The notes beneath the pieces were generated by a model. That model was given only the letters and a program-made list of their open reading frames with translations, searched no databases and had not been told where the DNA came from. A stretch of 64,000 nucleotides of DNA from Sphaerolaimus hirsutus (taxonomy: Eukaryota; Nematoda; Chromadorea; Monhysterida; Sphaerolaimidae), in the NCBI GenBank assembly GCA_964036195.1, contig OZ038456.1, positions 21,925,792 to 21,989,791 on the forward strand, read 5' to 3'. The translations under genes were made by a program, and so were the position numbers. Numbering within the stretch: the first letter of the stretch is position 1; each line of letters opens with the position of its first letter. This document shows, piece by piece, positions 48,501 through 59,220 of the stretch.

Positions 48501-51500
48501 CCCCAGGTCTGAGCGAGCTGAGGAAAAGATAGACCCCCTCGAAATATTCCCATCTGGAATGAGGTACAACATACTGCGACTCTTCACGAAAATTTCTGAC
48601 GAAATGATAAACCCCCATCGAAGTACCCTTCACAATTTTCACGTTAAAACAATGAACCCCCTGGGGGGTATTTCGAGGAAATACGGTATTGCTGTAAGTA
48701 GGGTTGGAAAAAAAACGTTTTTTTTAACTCTATGTTTTTTTTAAAAAAAAACGTTTTTTTTAAAAAAAAAACGTTTTTTTTTAAAAGCTCCCAGATATGA
48801 CCTAGTGTCAACATATATAGGTATATCAGACACTGGCAATACTCTGTGATGTTAAATATAACCATATAATGGCTGTGGAGCCATGGGATAGCATTTTAAG
48901 TGGTGATTTGTGTCAAAAATATCCATTTTTTGTCGACATATTGTTCGTATATCGCCTTATAGTCGAATGTTTGTGACTTCAGGTAAAGTTTGGCACGGAA
49001 TGGTGATCAAACAAGGTTATAAAAGGAGGTTGTTACTTTGGGAGTGAAGTTACACACTGTGGAGGTACATGGAAGCACATTACCTCAATATTATATATTA
49101 CAGCAACATATGTCGGCTTATTCACCCATGGTAGCACATAGAAATGGATGTTTTGATACTAAAAATGCAACAAAACCAATGAAAACAACCACCAATGTCA
49201 ATTTGTGTGTGAAATTGCGCGTTTGCGCGCAAAAATTTTGCAAAATACATAGTGCTTAGTACTAAAAATTTCGGCCGATGTTTTTTTAAAAAAAAAAAAC
49301 ATTTCGGACGTCATGTTTTTTAAAAAAAAAAACGTTTTTTTTATTTTTAAAAACGTTTAAAAAAAAACATCGGCCAACCCTAGCTGTAAGTGCCCACACA
49401 CGCCCAAATGTCAACTGGTGCCGATCCCGATTCAAAGCTCGCTGACGAGTGGACGAACGACGTTCAAACGGAATCATTGAATTAGGAACGGAACCAGTTG
49501 ACATTTGGTGTCGATGTCAACTAGCGTGTGTGGGGCCTAATTTGCGTTGGTGTTGCTTTTGCCGCTACCAGTGATGGAAATGCGCCAGGAAAAATGGCGT
49601 CATGGCGCTGGCGTCCTTTGGAGCCAATAATAATAATAAGGAAACAATAAAGGTGCGCTCAAATGCGTTCAAAGGTGGCTTTTCAGTGTTTGTTATTTCG
49701 GTAGCAAACTAGTGTATGTTGGGCTTTAATGACTTTTCGAAACGTGAATCATACCCGCTATCGAATGAAAAAGATCACCTCATGTAAGAATTACTCACTA
49801 CATCTCTGATTCGCTGCTCAATTTAAAAAACGTTTCCACAGGCGCAAATGACATCGGAACAAACTTCATCCTGCACAACGTCGAGTACAAACGTAAACGT
49901 TAACGCCAACAAAAACAGCCGCACCCCGTGCAGTTCGGTCAGACTTCCATCTGTGCAGCCGGCGCCATGTTTTGACACTGGCGCTGGCGCCATAAAAAGG
50001 CGCCAGGCGCCAGAGTGCGATGGTGATATGCAGGGAGATGATTTTCAGGGAAATAAGGCAGTGAAAAGGGCCAAAATGGCACAGAAAGGAGTGAATGTCA
50101 GTTTCAGGGTATTTTTTATATTATTTTGTGCATCTTCATGTAAAAATATCATTTTCATATGTTAATAATTGCGGCAGAGTAGATAAATTTGCGTATGTAA
50201 AAGTTTTTACAGTAAGTTTTTACTGATGTGTGTTTAAATCACATGAGTGCGCGCGGAAGACTGGAGATTTAGTTTCAGCTTTTGAGCATTTTTTCATATG
50301 CTAAATTACAAATACGCAAACAAGAGAAGACCACCCAACACAAAGTGTCCCAATAGATAAAAATATTACACTGACTCGAACTCGCAACCATTTTTGCTTC
50401 GAGTCGAGTCTCGACTCGATTCAAAATTAAATCACACCCAAAAATGTCAGATTCAATCGTCACCCGATACCACAACATCAACGGCTTGCGCTTCTACAAG
50501 TTCGCACAAAGTGCAAAATGAACCAATCAAAAGCCCTCCATTGAGCGGGAAGCCCGCAAAATCGGGCAAAAATCCATCAAAAGTTAAAGTTCGAAAACCG
50601 CCCCAGCGCGCCGTAAAAATGGGATCAACGGAAAGTGGGAAAGTTGCGAAAAAGGATGGAAAAAGTGCGGGTAAAAGTACAAAAGTTGCGGGGAAGTGGT
50701 CCGTGGAAGTCACGATTGATAGAGAACAGGATGGAAAAACGGTACTTTTTTACTTGTTTTTTTCATATCTTTGGGGGTTCTTGCTTCACAATTTCAAGGT
50801 ACTTTTTAGACAGCAAAATAGCCAGCATTCAACCAATACAAATTTACGCATTACATTACATATTGAAACCTGTGACACCCACATAAAAACTTGAAACATT
50901 GAAAATAGGTAGGTAAATTGAATCTAGAGTCCACTGGCCGCACGCTTTACAGTGAAATTTACCATAATCCATATGAATAGAGGACCATTCGTTCCATAAC
51001 ATTGCATTGTTTTCATAATCATTGAACTTTGTGCACAATTTCTCATGCGGGTTTATTCGGCAAAATATGGTAAGGTTTACTAAAAAGCTTGCAGTTGTTC
51101 TGTTTATTGGATTAATTCGAGTTACTTTTAATATTGGCACTGCACGCACTAGTTTACTGTGAGTAAAAAAAGTTTATATACTCCTAATCAATTTCGAGTG
51201 GGATTTGAAATACCGTATATACGTGAATAAGCCCCCTCTTGAATAACTCCCCCTGTTTGCCAGGTGACGAACAAATAAATTCCTCCATGAAACTCCCCCT
51301 TCAAAACTTTGACGAAATAATAACTCCCATGGGGTATTATTCGAGGATATACGGTAGGAATTGGATGTTCATCAACTACAGTTGATAGAGAGTAAAAAAC
51401 TCATTGCATTAAACTAAAATCTATTTAAAGCTTATTTATGAGGTTACAAACATATAAAAAATTTATTAGAAAACAGCCACAATTCACTCTGAATAAACCC

Positions 51501-53988
51501 ATAATAAATCAAATAAAAATTTACGCAGGCTTCTCACAGCGCCATTGAATCATTGCCAATAGCCGATAAAAACGACGCGCAAAAATTGAAATCTCGCTCA
51601 AAATCGCCCAAAAATCCCCCACCATCTCCAAAATCCACTGAAATTGACGGAAAATCTTCAAAATTGGATCAGAGCCAAGATTTTCCGCCGACGCAAAAAG
51701 ATGAATCTCAAACGAAATCAGGCGAAAGTGAAATCAGACCTAGTTTGAAAATGAAATTTCGTAGACATCGATCACGTTCGAATGCCGGAAGTAAAGTTAT
51801 CAGTAAATGGAAAGCAGTTGGGAAGGGGGTAGAGAAATTGATCCCTTTGGGGGTTGGTTTTGGGGGGTTTTATATTCATGACCTTCTAGTTTTGACTATG
51901 GCTTACTGGGCGTACATTTCACAATGAATAGTGAATATCTAGATGGAAAAAAAATTGAAAAATTTCTTTCAAGGTTTTATTCAAGGGGGTATTTGTGAAA
52001 ATACTGTATGACAATATTCTGAGCCCTTATAACCGACCGTGTGAATTTTCGCACTTGATCTACCGTAACGTTACCAAAATCAACTGGAACCGACCGTAAC
52101 CTTACCGTAACCTACCAAAACCTACCGTAACCGTACAATAACCTACCATAACCTTACCATAACCCACCGTAACAGAACGAGCGAGGGTACGCGCCGCGTG
52201 TGTGCTACGAGTCGATATTGCACACGAATGGAATAGATGAATTCCGCACCAGAGATTGTGTTGAAGTGAGGGCGGCTGATGAGCCGTTGAGTTTCATTGG
52301 CAAGATTGACAACTTTTTCAGAGATCAGAATGGTATGTTTTTTGAAGGGGGTTACGGGGGTTTTTTAATTTGGTTTCATGAGGATTAGCACTGAAAAGTC
52401 GTATTTATATATTTATGTTTTAAAAATGTCAGAAAATATAAAACTGATTTTTTCCAGGATCTTTCAGAAGGATTCATAATATTTTCGTTTTGAGAGACTG
52501 TGAATTATTTGGAAATAAAAATATAAAAAATATCGCTTTTATTTTTATATTTTCTGCCTTTTCTCGGAATCATTTTATCGGAAATTGAACTCGACTTTGA
52601 AGAAGACAATCCAATTTAAACCCATCCTATTACCCTAGTTCAAAAAACAACCCCCCCCCCACCTCAGGCAACTTAATGGCCACAATCCTGTGGTATTATC
52701 GTCCATCCCAAGCGGTCATCCAACAGCCAATCAGCTTCCCAATGGACAGTCTAGACCCCGCCTCCGCTACCGTAACCCACTCCAGTACCGGTGCGATTAC
52801 CGTATACACCGGGGGGTCTATTCAAGCACCCCCGGGGGTTCACACTGAACCGAGTCCTTCGGGCAGTTCTAGCAGCAATGAGAATGTGGTCGATACTCAG
52901 GGAAAAGTACCCATGGGTATGGGTATTATGAGGTACCTGGGGTATGCGGATGTGGTTACGTCGAATAGGAGGGGATTTTCGTGTCCCGCTGGAAAGTGAG
53001 TACTTTTTTATTGTTGGATTTGTGAGAATAAATTTTGGTAGACTTATTGTCTGCTATGAAACTACCTATGGAACTAATTTAATCGAATAAAATTTTAGAC
53101 AAGTAAGTAAACCAGCTAGTAAACATGAATGCTGATAACAAAATCTGTAAAAATAAAACCTTTCGTGATAAAAGTTTCTCTCGCCGGTTTTCAAGTTCTG
53201 TGGCCAGGGATCTGAAACTTTGCCTGTAACTTAAATAGGTAACCGTACAACTAAACATTTTTTACTTAAAAGTGCAATTGTCACTTGAAGACCGGGTGTT
53301 GATTCTGCAAACTTCATTTTACAATATTTTACAATATTTACAATTATTTGCAAAAAGTAAATATTTACTTAATTCAATTTCCGCCACTTTAGATTCCGCC
53401 ACGAAAATTACTACCCGGGTCCATTCAATGATCACGAACTTTTCGCTTCGAGGCATCTGGATTGCATCCCCGTGGATACTTTCGACGATCACGCGCACGT
53501 GCTCACGTTCAATGAGTATTGTCGGTGAGTATTTTGGGTATTGTTGATGGTTACGTTGAGTAACCCCCCCAAACGTTCCATCTACCTATCTATCCCGAAG
53601 CAAAAAATTTGGTCATCATCCCCTGACCCCCCCCCCCCCCTTCAAAAAAAAGAACCCTGCCATCTATTTATCTATCTATCTATCTATATATCTATGTTGA
53701 GCAATTTTTGCTGAATTTTGCCCCAACTTTCGCTCTAAATCTTAATTTCATAGATTTTTTATCAATATTCTATTTTGAATTACTAATTCATTTTATTTAT
53801 TGCCTATTTCCGGCTATTTGTTGGCTATATATTTATGTACATACTTATAAATAAACTATTCTTAGTGTTTCCCTTATTTGTAGCGCTTTTCTTCTTTTGA
53901 AACCTTGAAAAGCCTATATATTGAACTTCGCGACCCCCCCTCAAAAACACACACACACACTCAAAACAACAACAAATTTTCAGCTCCC

Positions 53989-54020
<32 letters not shown>

Positions 54021-55174
54021 ATATTTCCCTCCGGAGGAGCGATTTATCTCAATTCTGGCAGGGGTCCAAATCTTTCAAACCCCTGATTTGATACCTAAAT
54101 TATTTACCACCCACCCCTCTTACAGTTACATGAGCGAGAATAAACGGGAAGAAATTTACGGGCAACAAGAAGATAACACCCTTTTATGTCAAAAAGGCAT
54201 GGACGATTATCCCAGGAGAAATTTGCAGCCCTGGGATACTACGCCGCATTTGAGGGTGTGTTTTTGTTTTTTTGATTAATTTACTAGTTGACACCGGGTG
54301 TCAACTGGTTGCCAATGTCAATTCAGATTTTAGTTGACGGGCCACAGAACGAGGCTTAAATGTGAATACATGCGGCCATATTGGTAAATAAATATTGAGG
54401 CTTAATGTGTATTTTGAAGTCGTTCTGCGACTCATCAACTAAATCTGAATTTTCAGGGAAATCAGTTGACGCCCAGTGTCAATCGGTTTGCCAGTGATTT
54501 TATTCCATTACCAATGTGAGGAAATTTTCGAGTATAAAGCTAAATGTATAATTACCGGGACTTGAGTCAGCACTTTGTATCTACCGAATATACTCGAATA
54601 ATCCCCCCGCCTTGAATAATTCCCCCCTCGAATAATTCCCCCTCTTAGATGAGTGAGGAACAAATAATTTCCCCCTCGAATAATCCCCCTTTAGGCATAT
54701 GATAATGTTTTTGCATCCAATTTGAAGAAAAAGTGCACATTTTTTAGTAAAAAAAGAATATTTCATGAAATCAGTTTGAAGAAACATGCTTAAAAATTTT
54801 GATGAAATAATAATTCTCCCCTTGAATAATTCCCCCCCTCGAATAGCCCCCCCCCTCAAAAATGTCTGACGAAAAAATAATTCCCCGGGGGTTTATTCGA
54901 GTATATACGGTAATTGGAATGGTATGTAATTGGAAAATTCAAAAATATCGAATATCTAGCTCTCTTTCATTCCGAATATCGGCATATAGATTTGTGCGAA
55001 AGTATAGATCGAAAAGTCGTATAGTTCCAGCCCTTAAGTATATTTTCCCACCTAAAATTCCCACATCTCAAAAGTAACTTTGCATTTTTCTCTTCGAAGG
55101 TGTTCTTCTGCCGTCGTGTTTACGACTTAAAATCGAAGAGATTTTTTCGGAATCCACTCCTGTCAAAACCGTGA
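39597..55174 (+). CDS. BAHD1/TNRC18/winged-eye-like BAH-domain chromatin protein
   Basis: Fourteen exons keep phase throughout: 39597-39720, 40029-40252, 40733 (or 40745)-40981, 41465-41598, 41749-41858, 48178-48404, 49842-50108, 50451-50741, 51529-51828, 52176-52332, 52668-52995, 53393-53524, 54126-54255 and 55100-55174 (stop TGA 55172), about 915 aa. The N-terminal part is low complexity: basic (first exon), Gly/Thr-rich, Gln/Met-rich, Asn/Ala-rich, then Lys/Ser-rich. The C-terminus is a BAH domain: CYESILHTNG, FRTRDCVEV, FIGKIDNFFRDQNGNLMA, TILWYYRP, ELFASRHLDC, VLTFNEYCR and final VFFCRRVYDLKSKRFFRNP, which is where family members end. BAH domains read histones or bind nucleosomes; BAHD1 relatives promote heterochromatin. 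Oddities: about 90 Ser/Thr/Pro/Gly-rich residues split the BAH domain after WYYRP, and intron 41599-41748 is an IntA MITE. Earlier 5' exons may lie at 8164 and 25120. The end of the 49842 exon (50096 or 50108) is uncertain; all options keep phase. Confidence 0.88.
40313..40506 (-). mobile_element. IntA copy in a BAH-gene intron, antisense
   Basis: On the minus strand it reads TCCAG|GTGCCAATCCCAG ... CTGGGACTGCCCCC. It lies inside the intron 40253-40732 and opposite to the gene, so it is passenger sequence here. Confidence 0.75.
41599..41748 (+). mobile_element. IntA MITE forming a precise 150-bp intron of the BAH gene
   Basis: The element has about 50-bp inverted repeats (GTGCCAATCTCAGACCCTGT side; the other side reads CAGGGTCTGGGACTGC). 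It is flanked by CCCCAG at 41593-41598 and 41743-41748. Splicing CCCCAG|GTGCC ... CCCCAG|CGCC joins Asn-Pro to Ser-Ala-Ala-Met-Met in phase 2 and keeps the Met/Gly/Gln-rich reading frame, while reading through meets TAA at 41618-41620. Intron boundaries and element boundaries coincide. Confidence 0.92.
42884..43115 (+). mobile_element. IntB copy, intronic
   Basis: Begins GTGCCAATTCCGCAAAGTG and ends ATTTGCGGAACTGGCCCCTG, so the AG of the right end is replaced by TG. Confidence 0.7.
45742..45846 (+). mobile_element. Short IntA copy with GT...AG ends
   Basis: TTCCAG|GTGCCACTCCCAGACCC ... CAGTGGCCCAG|ATGG. About 105 bp, same strand as the gene, inside its large intron. Confidence 0.6.
47211..47729. 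mobile_element. CAGAGTTGTTAAAA hAT-like element, TSD GTTTGAAG
   Basis: Perfect TSD at 47203-47210 and 47730-47737; ends CAGAGTTGTTAAAA and TTTTAACAACTATG. Confidence 0.85.
48699..49382 (+). mobile_element. TAGGGTTGG hAT-like MITE, TSD GCTGTAAG
   Basis: Perfect TSD at 48691-48698 and 49383-49390. Nearly identical to 10216-10917, so a recent insertion. It lies in the BAH-gene intron between 48405 and 49841 and is followed by a CCCACACACGCC MITE (49391-49540). Confidence 0.85.
51211..51354. mobile_element. TACCGTATATACG inverted-repeat MITE
   Basis: About 145 bp with ends TACCGTAT/ATACGGTA and C-rich left, G-rich right arms. TA at both ends suggests a mariner-like duplication. Intronic in the BAH gene. 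A larger relative is at 54585-54912. Confidence 0.6.
53570..54090. mobile_element. CTATCTATC-family piece in a BAH-gene intron
   Basis: Contains CTATCTATCTATCTATAT, poly-C and an AACAACAACAAC run (53990-54020). It fills most of the intron 53525-54125. Confidence 0.6.
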
Positions 55175-56650
55175 TAAAAATCGTTATTTTCTTGTCAAAT
55201 CAGAGTATTTTTCTCGATTGAAATGTGATTTCTAAGTACGTAAATAGAAGTGGATACATAGATGTTTATTATGCCTACACACATCAATTTTCAACTGAAA
55301 TTTCGAAAACTCGAATCAGCTTTGAATAAATACATTTGTGTTGACCGAAATGGGTTATTACTAATCCCTGTCAACTGCAGTTGACGGTCACCTCGTTCTG
55401 GTAAACTGAAGTGTATTCAAAGCTGATATATGAGTTTTCGAAATTCGATTGAAAACTAGTGTGTGTATTGGATGTTTTGTTTTTGCTCGTTTTGTTTGTT
55501 TGTTTTGCAGATTTTGAGTTGGGTTCTGGCAAAAATTGTAAATAGTCGCTTTTCATTTGGTATAATACACTCAATATTATTTTGGACTAATAGCAGTTTC
55601 TGCCTATTTGTAATTTTCTAATGCGTATGTTCAAAAAAGAAATGTTTTTTTTTTCTAAAAATAATGGGTCAGAAATGCGACCTTGCTCAGTCGCTCCCCC
55701 GGCAGGAATTTTGCTGCCGAAACAAAAAACGCTGTGGTGTTTTTAATTACTGGGTGCCCCATTATTTTTGAAACTTAAATTTTTTTTGCTTTTTCGAGTC
55801 ATTTTTCTTTAAAAAAGTATTAGCATAAGACGTGTTTAATTAAGGTAATTGAAAAAATTTATCACTAGTACTCCCTTTTAGACCGGTTTCTCACGGTTTC
55901 TCACTGTTTCTCACTTCTCAAGTGAAAAGTAAAATGAATACATATTTATACATAGTAAAATGCCGTTTACATTCCAATATTCTTGAATGAATTGTGTTCA
56001 AGTTGTGGTACACCCCCCCCCATTGGAGACCCCTGAAATGACACTCGAGCTGTCAATAGCTGGGCGGGGGGGGGGCGGGGGGTTAACCGCCACCCCCCCA
56101 ATTGTACCTCTGGCCAAGACCAGGGTTGGCAAAATCAATCAAAATTTGAGTAAAAAGAATTTAACAAAGACCAATCCTGAACGAAATAAAATCGAAAATT
56201 GAAGAATAAAATTAAAATAAACTACAATTTTAGTCAAAAGAATTTTACTAAAACCAACCCTGGCCATGACCTATATCGGGATCAGGTGCCCATTCCGCAA
56301 GTGGAGAAAGAAATAAAAAAAACTTGTGAGATGTGAAAAGTAAAAAGAAAAATAAATTTAAATATAAGTTTACTTTCCTCTTAACTTTTTACTTTTCACT
56401 ACAGAATTTCTTTTTTGCTTCTCCACTTGCGGTGTGAAATCCCTGCATTTTGCATCGAGTTCCCGTTTGAAACACTGTCAACTCAGTTGATTCATAGTTG
56501 TAATGATTGTCTCCATAGATTACGATATTTGGTTTTGTACCCCAAACTGATTTTCTATTGTGCTTGAGTTTTAATAGAGTTTACAGTGGATTCGGTCGAC
56601 AATGAAGTGAATTGACCATTTTGATTTTTATTCCATTTTTTACTTTGCAG
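55175..56650. other. 3' flank of the BAH gene
   Basis: AATAAA at 55325-55330 is a possible polyadenylation signal. An AGTTTTC/GAAAACTAG MITE spans about 55270-55470. A CAGGGTTGGC element is at about 56122-56263 and an IntB copy at 56286-56444 (AAGTG arms, right end degraded). Confidence 0.45.
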
Positions 56651-56767
56651 AAAAATTACTGACAGTGAAAAGTTTGTCTATGAACTCAAACGGTGTTGCA
56701 TCTTACAGAGTCGTGCAACCAGAAAATGAGGGCTACATCTACAATGGTGTCATCCAAACAGCCATGG
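56651..56767 (+). CDS. Candidate start exon ending at an IntA-like MITE
   Basis: Acceptor TTTGCAG (ends 56650) is followed by an open stretch with ATG at 56680: MNSNGVASYRVVQPENEG..., then YIYNGVIQTAMG, with no repeat character. It runs into an IntA-like element at 56768 whose first bases GTCACC could serve as donor (phase 1). Alternative donors GTGTCA or GTCATC lie inside. It may be the beginning of the Lys-rich gene ending at 63672, but the linking exon is not established. No family recognised. Confidence 0.45.
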
Positions 56768-56896
56768 GTCACCGCCAGACCCTGTAAAATTCCCTGAGTT
56801 ATGTCAAATGTCATGCAAAGTGTCAACAGTAATGCCATAGTGCGACTGGTAAAAATAAAGGAAAAATTGACATTTTACAGCATCTGAGAGCGGCAC
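56768..56896 (+). mobile_element. Diverged IntA copy abutting a candidate exon
   Basis: Left end GTCACCGCCAGACCCTGT is a variant of the IntA start, and the core has the IntA CATGCAAAGTGTC motif. The right end (ACAGCATCTGAGAGCGGC) resembles the complementary terminus, with ACAG as a possible acceptor at 56879. No target duplication is visible. Whether it is spliced is open. Confidence 0.5.
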
Positions 56897-56958
56897 AAAT
56901 TTTGTTCACAATATGTCATTGACACCTACCGCATTTTATCGAAATACCACCTCCCCAC

Positions 56959-57826
56959 CATAGTTGTGAAAACGTATTTACTTTTACTCGATAAATACGT
57001 ATACTCGAGTACAGAGTAAATACGTTTACGTTTCCTTCGAAAAAAAAGTTCCTGTACTCGCTTTTACGTATACTTTTTGAAAGTACTCGAGTACAGAAAA
57101 CGTATTTCAGATAGTTGTTTATATCGACTTTTTGAAGGAATAGAAGGGAAAAATGTAGAGAATATGCTAAAAATAGTCGAAAGTGCGTATACCGCAAATC
57201 CTCGAATAAGACCCCCCCCCCCCGACTAACTCCCCCCTGTTGGCGAGGTGAGGAAAAAATAACTCCCCCCTTGAATAACTCCCCCTCCTGAATACTGCCC
57301 ATGTGTATGAAAGAATACAATACAAAATACATATGAATATTAGCCAACGGCAGCGACAGCAGATAAATACATGATGTGTATGCAGTGTACGCACTTCTTT
57401 TTGTTGTTGTGTACAGTTAAATACCCGAATCACATGAGTTGACAGACTGCATCAGCAATGATTTGTGTCCAAGTTTTCTGAGGAAAAAATAACCCTTGAA
57501 TAAGTCCCCCCTCAAAAACATCTGATGAAAAAATAACTCCCCTGGGGTCTTATTCGAGGATTTAGGGTATATGCACATACATATCCAGAAATTTCTTAAA
57601 ACAGTCAAGAAGTTATGAAAATTGGTGATTTTGAGCGAAAATTTGGGTGACATTTCTCAAAAATACTCACGTTTACGTTTTCTGGGAGCAAACGTACGTT
57701 TACTCACGAGTAAAAGTATTTATAATAAAATTACTTCACGTTTTCTGTACTCAGGGGGTGAGTAAAAAATAAATACTTTACGTATATGTATACTTTGAAA
57801 AAAGTTCAGTACTTTTAACAACTCTG
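56959..57826. mobile_element. CATAGTTGTG element with nested C-rich MITE
   Basis: TSD CTCCCCAC/CTTCCCAC (7 of 8). The interior 57189-57570 is a TACCGTAT-type element with CCCC..GAATAACTCC arms. Confidence 0.75.
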
Positions 57827-58416
57827 CTTCCCACCCCCTCGTTTAACCCGCCTAACAATTCTCACTCTGAAACAACCACCCCGGGGGGTATTTCGAGGGA
57901 ATACGGTATCGAATTTTCATTCTTATCCATAGTACTTTGTTTAACAGGAGACATATTTATCTCAACCATTTCTGAGTCTCTTTTTGTCACTGGTAATCCA
58001 CTTTTGACCCATTGCATTACATTTCACATGGCATTTTGCTTTTGCATTGGTTTTACCTGGTGAAGTGCTTTAGTTCATTGAAATGGACATAAAAACGGGC
58101 CTGTGCCACTTGGCATGTAACCCGTTCAGCATGTAGACAGCGTATCAGGGGTTTCCAGGGTTTTTTGACACTTGCGGCAGCATCATAGATAGCAACTCTC
58201 TTCTCCGGAGGAATATATCGGTAGCTGAAAATTATTCTGGGGGCTCGCTGGGGCAAATATATATGATATATGGCAAAATTGACAAAATGGAGGAAAATTT
58301 AGTTATTTTGGGTTAAGGTTGGGGAAAAATGGCTCAAAATGTGCACCACTTTGATAGTTGAGAGATTTGGGGGCGGGGATCAGGGGACTGTATCCTCTGG
58401 AAAGATAGCTGAGCAG

Positions 58417-59212
58417 CAGAGTTGAGAAAACGTATTTACGTTTACCCGAAATACCTGGTTATTCGGGTATTTATACTTACGTTTACGTTTACGCTTTCCA
58501 AAAATACCGTTACGCCGGGTACCAGAGAAAACGTAAAAATATGCTACACGGAACAATTTTGTTAGACAAATGTAGTGTAATATGATGAGTTCAACATGTT
58601 CTAATGTTGAAGAGTTCTAATTCCACAATTGGAGAACTCAACACCAATTTGTAAGTGAAAAGTAAAAAGTTGAAGGAAAGTATTTTTGTGAGGGAGAACT
58701 GAAATGCAATTAAAAAGTTAAATACATTTATAGTGTTTTCTCATGACTGGCCATTTGTCTTTTAAGTTACCATTTCACTTACAAATTTACTTTTCTTTCA
58801 ATTGCCATACAACTTGCCTTTACTTCTCACACATAATTTTTTTAGTTCTCCTGTTATGGAATTGGCACCTTATGGCCCTACACCCACTAGTTGACAACGA
58901 CGCAAAATTCCAACTTAAATCCCAATTCAATATCCCAATCCCATCATTCTAAATATATATAAAATACAGGTAAGCAGAAAATGTCGATGGAAATCATATG
59001 AACATCCATAATGTTGTAAAAAACATTGTGTTTTTTTTTGTATTCTCTGATAGCGGAAGCACTTAATATAATTTTTATGTTTTCAATTTATTTTACATTT
59101 TCCCCAGTATTTTAAAAATACCTTACGTTTTAGTATTTATACTTTTGATTTGGAAAAGGTATTTACGTTTACGCTTACGTTTTCCAAAAATACCAGTATT
59201 TGTACAACTCTG
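58417..59212. mobile_element. CAGAGTTGAG element with nested IntB copy, TSD CTGAGCAG
   Basis: Perfect TSD at 58409-58416 and 59213-59220. Inside, about 58606-58872 is a reverse IntB copy (GTTCTAATTCCAC ... GGAATTGGCACC). Confidence 0.8.
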
Positions 59213-59220
59213 CTGAGCAG

